From Propionibacteriaceae bacterium (GTDB taxonomy: Bacteria; Actinomycetota; Actinomycetes; Propionibacteriales; Propionibacteriaceae), in assembly GCA_003153855.1 (NCBI GenBank), contig PMBM01000187.1, positions 358 through 11,641 on the forward strand: a stretch of 11,284 nt of DNA, in the 5' to 3' direction. Every line of letters begins with the position of its first letter. The stretch's first letter is position 1. The notes under the pieces are model-generated. The model saw only the letters and a list, made by a program, of their open reading frames with translations, made no database searches and was not told where the DNA came from. The translations under genes were made by a program, and so were the position numbers. Positions 5,743 to 11,284 of the stretch are shown piece after piece.

Positions 5743-8535
5743 TCACACTTCCCGTCGGGTCACCCAGACAGCGATCTCGGCGCGACGTGACGCTCCGAGC
5801 TTGGTGAGGATGTGTTCGACGTGCGTGGAGGCCGTCTTGGGTGAGATGACCAGCCTGGACGCGATCTCACGGTTGGTCAGCCCGGATGCCACGAGCGCGG
5901 CCACCTCCTCCTCCCGCCGACTCAGCGGTCCCACAGCTGCCTCTCCGATGTTCACCGCCGTCGCGAGGGTCTCCAGGAGGTCCCCGCTCTCGGCCCTCCC
6001 GCGAGCCACGTCCACGAAGCGCGCGGCATCAGCGGGCCGGCGCGAGCGCACGGCGCAGTGCGCCAGATCGACGAGCGCCAGACCCGCCTCCCAGGTCCGG
6101 CCACAGCCTTCCCACCGTGCGAACGCGTTCTCGAGCAGGGTTCGTGCAACGCCCGTCTGCCCCTCGGCGAGCTCGATGAGCCCCTCCGCGTGGGCCAGCG
6201 CCGGAAGGGTCCCCGGCAGGTCTCGCATCCGGAGGAGGTCGGAGCAGCGCTGAACCCAGTTCCGCGCGCGATCGGACTGATGCTGGGCGAGGTAGGCGCG
6301 AGTGCCGGTCACCACGAACGGAAACAGGTACGCGGCGTCCGCGACACGGGCTGACTGTGCGTAGCCCCGCTCGACGAGGTCGACGGCGAGGGCCGGATCC
6401 CCTTCCTGGAGTGCCGCTTCGGCGAGACCCCACAGGACCGGCGAGATGCGCTGGAGCTCGGCCATGGGCTCGGCCAGCTGCAGCGCGGAGTGGAGGACGG
6501 CACGCGCGGACTCGAATCTCCCGCGTCCCAGGTCGAGATAGCCCAGTACGACGAGAGCCGTGATCCGGGTGGTGATTCCCCGGCCGTTCGCCAGCGCCTC
6601 GCGCGCGAGCGCGTCAGCGTCCTTCCATCGTCCGCGTGCCCAGTGCACGTGGGCGAGGTGCGCGGCGATGTAGTACTGGTCGTTCCCGCGCTCGGTTCGC
6701 AACGTGTACGCAAGGCCCTCGGTGAGCCAGCGTTCGGCGCGGTCGTACTCGACGACCACGGAGGCGCTCGTTGCGAGCATGCGGTAACCGCGGGCTGTCT
6801 CTGCCTCGAGCCCCGCCCCGGCACTTGTGGCAATGGTCGACTCGAGGAGCGCCCAGCCGTCGTCGAGGCGACCCGCGAACACGAGCACGGATCCGACGGT
6901 GAGATCGACATCTGCTCGGGCGGCAGTGTCGCCGAACACCGCGGCGGCACGTCGCCCATAGTCCAGCGCCTCGTCCAGGCTCCGGTCGAGCATGTGTGCG
7001 GCGGCGAGCGCTCCGTGCAGCCCGGCTCGTACGAGGGCGGATCCACCGCCGTCTATCCGGTCCAGGCGGTCGAGGGCATCGTGGGCAAGGCGTGCTCTGC
7101 CGGCCAGTCCCAGCCCGAGGAGGTGGTGCGCCGCCATGAGGCGTGGGACCAGCGCGGCTGCCGCCTCCTCGTCGCCAACACCTCGGAAGAGCTCGATCGC
7201 GGCCTCGAGGTTTGCCGCGGCGCCCTCGTTGTCGTCGATCGCGGCGAGCTCGATCGCAAGCTCGGCATCGAGGGACGCCCGGGCGGCGGCCTCCAGCTCT
7301 TCCGGTGCTGTCCGCTGCGCCCGGCGCAGGAGCTCGGCCGCTTCTCGGTGCGCGGACACCCGCGTCGCGTAGCGGGCGCCGGCCAGCGCATGGAAGTAGG
7401 CGTTCGCATGGTCCCTTGATCGCTCGTAGTGGTCGGAGACGTACGAGTCGCTCAAACCGGCGCGCGCGGCCGCCTCGGCGACGGCAGCGTGCAGCCGGCG
7501 CTTCCGGTTGGGCGGGATGACCGCGTAGACCGCATCGCAGATGAGGGCATGGCGGAACACGAAGAGGTCCCCGAGCGGCACGACGAGGTGGCCGACGATG
7601 AGGTTGCCGAGAGCCGAGTCGATGACATCGGCAGGCTGGGCCGCCACGGTGCCCAGCAGGTCGGGATCGAACGAGCGCCCGATGACAGCACCTGCGTCGA
7701 GCACGGCTCGGGTGACGGGATCGAGCGTCTCCGCCCGCACGACGACTGACTCTGCGACGGTGTCCGGCACGTCGTCGAGCGAGCCGCCCGCGAGCAGCTC
7801 TTCGATGTGCAGCGGGATCCCGTCGCTGCGGACGTGCAGCGCGATCAGGAACTCGTTGGATGGCACTGCACCGGTCACGGCCTCGACGATGGCACCGGTG
7901 TTCGCGAGGTCGAGGCGCGGCAGCCGGACCTCTTCCGCCAGTCGTTGCGAAAGCAGGCGGGCCCGCCAGCGGCCGAGCGCAGTGCTCGGGGCGAGCTCGT
8001 CGCTGCGGAAGGTCGCGACGACCATCGAACGACCGGTGCGCAGGCCAAGAGCGACGCGATCGAGCACGTCGAGGCTCAGATCGTCAGCCCAGTGGAGGTC
8101 CTCGATCCGTACGAGCGTCGGCCGCTCGGTCACTGAGACGACGACGAGCTCGGCGAGGTCGCCGACCAGCAGGCGACGACGACGAGCGGTGTCCCCGGTG
8201 CCGTCGGACTCCAGCAGCCGCGCCCGCAGCAGCCCTCCGGTCTTCGCCAGGCCTGCCCGTCGGAAGCCGTCGGCAAGGGCGAGCATCACCGCGCCAGCAG
8301 CTTGCCCGTCGCGAGGGAAGGTCGCCGCATCGACGACCGTCACCGCACCGCTCAGCCGAGCGGGAAGCTCGGCGAGCAACCTGGTCTTGCCGATCCCGGC
8401 CTCCCCTGTCACGAGGAGCGTGTGGCCTGGACCAGTGAGGGTCTCGTTCCACCTACGGACCGCGAGCTCGAGAGCCTCGGACCTGCCCACCAGCACGGGG
8501 CTCACGCGGTCGACGCGACGCGGACCCCCGACCAT
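5743..8535 (-). CDS. Large ATP-binding LuxR-family regulator (LAL)
   Basis: A 930-aa transcription regulator with the LAL layout. An N-terminal STAND/AAA ATPase begins with VLVGRSEALELA. It has Walker A GEAGIGKT at 44-51 and Walker B LVRIEDLHWADD at about 141-152. A long helical middle region rich in alanine and leucine (about 390-850) looks like TPR-type repeats. The C-terminal LuxR helix-turn-helix is at about 867-930: LSRREEEVAALVASGLTNREIASRLVISPKTASTHVEHILTKLGA. Such proteins are thought to be ATP-dependent switches that sense a ligand or partner through the middle region. I chose ATG 8535 because VGRSEAL follows it as in relatives, and a -10-like TATGCT sits six bases upstream, giving a leaderless start. 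The frame stays open to 8661, but that part would run through the promoter region. It is divergent from an SCO4226-type gene, a plausible target. Confidence 0.92.
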   Translation of the reverse strand: MVGGPRRVDRVSPVLVGRSEALELAVRRWNETLTGPGHTLLVTGEAGIGKTRLLAELPARLSGAVTVVDAATFPRDGQAAGAVMLALADGFRRAGLAKTGGLLRARLLESDGTGDTARRRRLLVGDLAELVVVSVTERPTLVRIEDLHWADDLSLDVLDRVALGLRTGRSMVVATFRSDELAPSTALGRWRARLLSQRLAEEVRLPRLDLANTGAIVEAVTGAVPSNEFLIALHVRSDGIPLHIEELLAGGSLDDVPDTVAESVVVRAETLDPVTRAVLDAGAVIGRSFDPDLLGTVAAQPADVIDSALGNLIVGHLVVPLGDLFVFRHALICDAVYAVIPPNRKRRLHAAVAEAAARAGLSDSYVSDHYERSRDHANAYFHALAGARYATRVSAHREAAELLRRAQRTAPEELEAAARASLDAELAIELAAIDDNEGAAANLEAAIELFRGVGDEEAAAALVPRLMAAHHLLGLGLAGRARLAHDALDRLDRIDGGGSALVRAGLHGALAAAHMLDRSLDEALDYGRRAAAVFGDTAARADVDLTVGSVLVFAGRLDDGWALLESTIATSAGAGLEAETARGYRMLATSASVVVEYDRAERWLTEGLAYTLRTERGNDQYYIAAHLAHVHWARGRWKDADALAREALANGRGITTRITALVVLGYLDLGRGRFESARAVLHSALQLAEPMAELQRISPVLWGLAEAALQEGDPALAVDLVERGYAQSARVADAAYLFPFVVTGTRAYLAQHQSDRARNWVQRCSDLLRMRDLPGTLPALAHAEGLIELAEGQTGVARTLLENAFARWEGCGRTWEAGLALVDLAHCAVRSRRPADAARFVDVARGRAESGDLLETLATAVNIGEAAVGPLSRREEEVAALVASGLTNREIASRLVISPKTASTHVEHILTKLGASRRAEIAVWVTRREV

Positions 8536-8541
8536 GGCGAG

Positions 8542-8547
8542 AGCATA
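8542..8547 (-). promoter_or_regulatory. Candidate -10 of a leaderless LAL promoter
   Basis: On the minus strand TATGCT (8547-8542) ends six bases before ATG 8535. The usual -10 to start-site distance would place the transcript start on the A of the ATG. No Shine-Dalgarno sequence precedes this ATG, which agrees. No convincing -35 is visible. The direct repeat AGTCCC at 8552-8557 and 8560-8565 lies just upstream and might bind a regulator. Confidence 0.4.
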
Positions 8548-8654
8548 GGTCAGTCCCTGAGTCCCGACCAGAGTGCTTGATCGGCCGGATGACCGATGCG
8601 ACGCGGCGCGAGACCCAGCAAATCTGGAGCCACACAAGAAGAGGAGGTGCCCCG

Positions 8655-8903
8655 ATGGCACGGTTCATCGATGTACACGCGGGTTTCGTCGGAGTGACCC
8701 AGGACCAGCTCGCCGCAGCGCACGCTCTCGACCTCGCGAACGAGGGCGTCGAGGGAGTGCACTTCGAGCACGCCTGGCTCGACCCGGAGTCCGGCAAGGC
8801 GTTCTGCCTGTCAACCGGGCCCTCGAAGGAGGCGGTCATGCGCGTGCACGAGAAGTCGGGTATCCCGACGTCCGAGGTCTACGAGATCGCCTCGGCCGTC
8901 TAG
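8655..8903 (+). CDS. SCO4226-family nickel-binding protein (DUF4242)
   Basis: An 82-aa single-domain protein that matches the SCO4226/DUF4242 family in length and along its whole sequence: MARFIDVHAGFVGVTQDQLAAAHALDL, GVHFEHAWLDPESGKAFCLSTGPS and VMRVHEKSGIPTSEVYEI. The Streptomyces founder is a small ferredoxin-like-fold protein that binds nickel. Its physiological role is poorly defined, and the wider family is often annotated only as a domain of unknown function. Candidate metal ligands here include His9, His28, His36 and His39, but I cannot assign the site. The start is secure: GAGGAGG (8641-8647) lies seven bases before ATG 8655. The LAL regulator is divergent, 119 bases away, so the two may share a control region. 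A GC-rich hairpin follows the stop. Confidence 0.9.
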   Translation: MARFIDVHAGFVGVTQDQLAAAHALDLANEGVEGVHFEHAWLDPESGKAFCLSTGPSKEAVMRVHEKSGIPTSEVYEIASAV

Positions 8904-8947
8904 CCAGAGCTCGGATCCGCCGGTGCCGCGCGCTGGGGCGTGTCGGC

Positions 8948-8970
8948 GCCGGGCGGACCTCCGGCCCGGC
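8948..8970 (+). terminator. GC-rich hairpin after the SCO4226-type gene
   Basis: GCCGGGC (8948-8954) and GCCCGGC (8964-8970) form a perfect 7-bp stem with a nine-base loop, 45 bases after the stop at 8903. There is no T-run, a common form in actinobacteria. A weaker second stem, ACACC/GGTGT (8985-8989 and 8999-9003), is followed directly by three Ts and may assist. Confidence 0.5.
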
Positions 8971-9004
8971 AGTCCCCCACCGGCACACCTGGCCTTTCGG
9001 TGTT

Positions 9005-9033
9005 TTGATTCAGCCCTGACCGACGTATATGCT
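9005..9033 (+). promoter_or_regulatory. Sigma70-type promoter of the MFS-TetR operon
   Basis: TTGATT (9005-9010) and TATGCT (9028-9033) are separated by exactly 17 bases and resemble the housekeeping consensus. This predicts a start near 9039-9041, inside the palindromic operator that follows, so a bound repressor would block initiation. The -35 overlaps the T-rich end of the preceding terminator-like region. Confidence 0.65.
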
Positions 9034-9057
9034 CCTAACTAACCGCTCGGTTAGGAG
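9032..9057. promoter_or_regulatory. Palindromic TetR operator in front of the MFS gene
   Basis: CTAACCG-CT-CGGTTAG (9039-9054) is a perfect palindrome with 7-bp arms and a two-base centre, typical of TetR-family operators. A second register overlaps it: CTCCTAA (9032-9038) pairs with TTAGGAG (9051-9057), which includes the Shine-Dalgarno sequence. The site covers the predicted transcription start. The TetR gene at the end of the same operon is the obvious binder, giving negative autoregulation. Confidence 0.75.
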
Positions 9058-9063
9058 ATGTCT

Positions 9064-10455
9064 GTGGACGACAAGACGCGCAATCGCACGGTGGCCGTGC
9101 TCTTCGTGGGTGTGCTCATGGGAGCGCTGGACATCGCGATCGTCGGACCTGCGCTGCCGGCCATCGAGGCCGAGTTCGGGCTGGACTCGCGGGCCGGGTC
9201 GTGGATCTTCAGCGCGTACGTGCTGACGAACCTCATCGGTACGCCGCTGATGGCGAAGCTCTCCGACAGGTTCGGCCGTCGCGCCATCTACATCCTCGAC
9301 GTGGCGCTGTTCGCGGTGGGGTCGCTCGTCGTCATCCTGTCGCACGGCACGGGCCTGTTCGCGGTGCTGCTCGCGGGTCGCGCCGTCCAGGGCTTCGGAG
9401 CCGGAGGCATCTTCCCCGTAGCCAGCGCGGTGATCGGTGACACCTTCCCGCCCGAGAAGCGCGGCGGGGCGCTCGGCATGATCGGCGCCGTGTTCGGCAT
9501 CGCGTTCATGATCGGCCCGGTGCTCGGCGGCATCCTCCTGCCCCTCGGCTGGCAGTGGCTGTTCGTCATCAACCTCCCGATGGCCGCGGTCGTCATCGCC
9601 CTCGCGTGGGCGCTGCTCCCCCACCGCCGGATCGGCACGGGCGCGTTCGACTGGCTCGGCATGGGTGTCCTGACGGTCGCCCTCGGCAGCCTCGCTCTGG
9701 GCCTCGGCGGGATCGACACGGAGCGCTTCTGGGGTTCGGTCGCGAGCCCGTCCGTGTGGCCGTGGCTCGCGGTCTCCGTGATCGCCTGGGTCGTCCTCGT
9801 ACTCGTCGAGCGCCGGATCGACAACCCCGTCTTCCCCGTCGTCCTCTTCAAGCGCCGCCAGCTCGCGCTCGGCTACACGCTCACCGCCGGCGCCGGCATC
9901 GGCGAGGCGAGCCTGGTGTTCATGCCCTCCCTGGCCGTCGCGGCCCTCGGCGTCAGCGCGCACATGGCCAGCTACCTGCTGCTCGTCGTCGTCGCCGCGA
10001 TGGCGGTCGGGTCGCCCCTGGCAGGAAAGACACTCGACAAGGTGGGCTCCAAGCTGGTCATCGTGACCGGCGTGACGGTGATGACGCTGGGCATGTTCCT
10101 GCTCAGCCGTACGGGGTCGTCGCTGCTCGTCTACTGCATCGCCAGCGTGCTCATCGGCATCGGGCTGTCCTCGCTGCTCGGGGCGCCGATCCGCTACGTG
10201 ACGCTCAACGAGACGACCGCCGAGGAGCGATCCGCTGCGCAGGGCCTCGTGAACACGTTCACCAGCATCGGCCAGCTGCTCAGCGCCGCAGTCGTCGGCG
10301 CGATCGCCGCCTCGTCGCCGGGTGCCGAGGGGTACGGCGACGCGTTCGCCCTCGTCGGTATCCTCGGTGTCGTCCTCCTCGTCGCAGCGCTCCTGCTCAA
10401 GAAGCGCTCGGTCGAGGCACAGGCACCGACGCCGCAGGAGCCAGCGCATGCGTGA
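9064..10455 (+). CDS. MFS drug-efflux transporter (DHA2/EmrB-QacA-like)
   Basis: A proton-driven multidrug exporter of the major facilitator superfamily, 463 aa with many hydrophobic segments; 12-14 helices is my estimate. Family marks are LMGALDIAIVGPALPAIEAEFG in helix 1, motif A GTPLMAKLSDRFGRR (about 59-73), motif B LAGRAVQGFGAGGIFPVAS, and the exporter-type motif C region GAVFGIAFMIGPVLGGILLP followed by WQWLFVINLP, which is characteristic of the DHA2 group. Start: GTG 9064 has AGGAG six bases upstream, whereas the in-frame ATG 9058 abuts that sequence, so I prefer GTG; the difference is two residues. The last eight bases overlap the TetR start, so the pair is one operon with translational coupling. 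A strong promoter and operator precede it. The substrate cannot be predicted. Confidence 0.93.
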   Translation: MDDKTRNRTVAVLFVGVLMGALDIAIVGPALPAIEAEFGLDSRAGSWIFSAYVLTNLIGTPLMAKLSDRFGRRAIYILDVALFAVGSLVVILSHGTGLFAVLLAGRAVQGFGAGGIFPVASAVIGDTFPPEKRGGALGMIGAVFGIAFMIGPVLGGILLPLGWQWLFVINLPMAAVVIALAWALLPHRRIGTGAFDWLGMGVLTVALGSLALGLGGIDTERFWGSVASPSVWPWLAVSVIAWVVLVLVERRIDNPVFPVVLFKRRQLALGYTLTAGAGIGEASLVFMPSLAVAALGVSAHMASYLLLVVVAAMAVGSPLAGKTLDKVGSKLVIVTGVTVMTLGMFLLSRTGSSLLVYCIASVLIGIGLSSLLGAPIRYVTLNETTAEERSAAQGLVNTFTSIGQLLSAAVVGAIAASSPGAEGYGDAFALVGILGVVLLVAALLLKKRSVEAQAPTPQEPAHA

Positions 10456-11023
10456 CCGCATCCTCGAGACAGCCACGTCGCTGTTCGTCGAGCGCGGGTA
10501 CGACGGAGTCGCGATGCGCGAGATCTCCGATGCGTGCGGCATCACGAAGGCCGCCCTGTACTACCACTTCACCGGCAAGGCCGACCTGCTGAGCGAGATC
10601 TTCACCGCGTACCTCGACGAGATCTCCGTCGTGATCGCGGCAGGCGTCGACGGCGGCGGCACGGCGGAGGCGCAGCTGCGACGCGTCGTACGAGGGATGT
10701 TCGAGGTCCCGGTCGAACGCCGGGCCATCCTCCGGCTCGCCATGCACGACGTCGGCAGCCTCGAGAGCGACCAGCGGGCCTCGTTCGGCCAGGCGTACCG
10801 GGAGAGGTTCATCGGACCCCTGCAACAGATCGTCGCCGATGGCGTGGCCAGCGGGGAGTTCACCCAGAAGGACCCCGAGCTGGTCGTCTGGATGCTGCTC
10901 GGCATGGTCTACCCGTTCTTCGCGCCGTCGCGGGGCACCCATGCGACCTCCGGGAGCGGCACCCCCGACGCCCTCCTCGACATCTTCTGCCACGGGCTGG
11001 CGCGTCCGGAGATGCGCGGCTGA
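10448..11023 (+). CDS. TetR-family transcriptional repressor
   Basis: A 191-aa regulator of normal TetR length. The DNA-binding domain spans about residues 1-50, RDRILETATSLFVERGYDGVAMREISDACGITKAALYYHFTGKADLLSEI, with the helix-turn-helix at about 24-43 and the typical ALYYHF recognition helix. The C-terminal helical region (about 60-185) would bind the ligand, probably a substrate of the adjacent pump. ATG 10448 overlaps the MFS stop codon in ATGCGTGA, and AGGAG lies seven bases upstream. The gene is therefore translated with the pump and probably binds the palindrome at 9039-9054, repressing both until an effector is present. That binding is inferred from the arrangement and the operator's form. 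Confidence 0.93.
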   Translation: MRDRILETATSLFVERGYDGVAMREISDACGITKAALYYHFTGKADLLSEIFTAYLDEISVVIAAGVDGGGTAEAQLRRVVRGMFEVPVERRAILRLAMHDVGSLESDQRASFGQAYRERFIGPLQQIVADGVASGEFTQKDPELVVWMLLGMVYPFFAPSRGTHATSGSGTPDALLDIFCHGLARPEMRG

Positions 11024-11075
11024 CGCATTCGGACTGAGCCTCGGGGGTGGTGCTGAGGAAGGTACGGTACGGGCT

Positions 11076-11284
11076 GTGGTCGCTGTGATGATGCCGGGCA
11101 AGCCGGTCGCCGATGCCGTGTTCGCCGATCTGGAGCCGAGGGTCGCCGCACTGCGGGCCGCGGGCCACAACCCAGGGCTGGGGACGATCCTCGTGGGGAC
11201 GGACTCGGCGAGCGCCGGGTACATCAGGATGAAGCAGGAGCGCGCCGCGCAGCTGGGCTTCACGAACCGGCACGTACACCTCGG
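11076..11284 (+). CDS. folD: Methylene-THF dehydrogenase/cyclohydrolase FolD (3' end missing)
   Basis: The N-terminal 69 residues of the bifunctional enzyme that interconverts 5,10-methylene-THF and 10-formyl-THF in one-carbon metabolism. The window ends inside the gene. Visible features are PGKPVADAVFADLEPRVAALRAAGHNPGLGTILVGTDSASAGYIRMKQERAAQLGF. Tyr49 and Lys53 match the Tyr-X3-Lys catalytic pair of FolD. The usual DGK near the start reads PGK here, and SAGYIRMKQ is typical of a divergent actinobacterial FolD branch as I remember it. GTG 11076 gives the usual number of residues ahead of the GK; ATG 11088 and 11091 are alternatives. No ribosome site is well placed for 11076, but a TACGGT (11063-11068) seven bases upstream could be the -10 of a leaderless message. 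The NAD(P)-binding half is not in the window. Confidence 0.85.
   Translation, partial: MVAVMMPGKPVADAVFADLEPRVAALRAAGHNPGLGTILVGTDSASAGYIRMKQERAAQLGFTNRHVHL

Noticed and set aside
4511..6253. Open frame of 580 codons on the plus strand across the Lrp and YitT-like genes and the 3' end of the LAL gene
   Set aside because: Low-complexity Arg-rich translation spanning three recognisable genes in other frames; a shadow of high GC content.
8536..8661. 42-residue N-terminal extension of the LAL regulator
   Set aside because: It would run through the divergent promoter and into the SCO4226-type gene; the family-like sequence begins just after ATG 8535.
9010..10545. Open frame of 511 codons on the minus strand, antisense to the MFS gene
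   Set aside because: Its translation is rich in Arg, Asp, Glu, His and Gln with no domain, as expected when a hydrophobic GC-rich gene is read in antisense. The plus-strand MFS gene explains the region.

Overview
This window is very GC-rich. Its gene families (an SCO4226-type nickel-binding protein, a large ATP-binding LuxR regulator, a YitT-like protein paired with an Lrp regulator, a DUF559 protein with an AbiEi-like N-terminus) and several apparently leaderless starts point to an actinobacterium. A member of the Nocardioidaceae or a close relative is my best guess; that is inference, since no rRNA or taxonomic marker is present. Genes are packed tightly and no gap exceeds about 155 bases. 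I saw no tRNA, rRNA, CRISPR array or classical insertion sequence.

Layout. (1) 1-1185 (+): 3' part of a GH29 alpha-L-fucosidase whose start lies before the window. (2) 1248-2225 (-): a DUF559/Vsr-like nuclease-fold protein with an AbiEi-like winged-helix N-terminus. It is bracketed by two 81-bp elements, each made of 21-bp inverted arms around a spacer of exactly 39 bp. (3) 2361-4365 (-): a NarL/LiaR-type response regulator and its membrane-bound histidine kinase, in one operon. (4) 4460-4939 (-) and 5031-5666 (+): an Lrp/AsnC regulator divergent from a YitT/YczE-like membrane protein, with an array of TGCGC half-sites between them. (5) 5743-8535 (-) and 8655-8903 (+): a 930-aa ATP-binding LuxR-family (LAL) regulator divergent from a small SCO4226-type nickel-binding protein. 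(6) 9064-10455 and 10448-11023 (+): an MFS drug-efflux pump overlapping its TetR repressor, with a clear promoter and a perfect palindromic operator in front. (7) 11076-end (+): 5' part of folD.

The region is largely a series of regulator and target modules: Lrp with YitT, LAL with SCO4226, TetR with MFS, and a two-component pair. Each regulator sits beside its likely target or is probably autoregulated.

The most unusual structure is the repeat-flanked DUF559 gene at 1188-2326. The two 81-bp palindromic elements share arm sequence, arm length and spacer length, and have a related patch inside the spacer when one is reversed. The overall form resembles REPINs flanking a RAYT gene, but with a Vsr-fold protein in place of the HUH transposase. 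Whether the protein acts on the repeats cannot be decided from this window.
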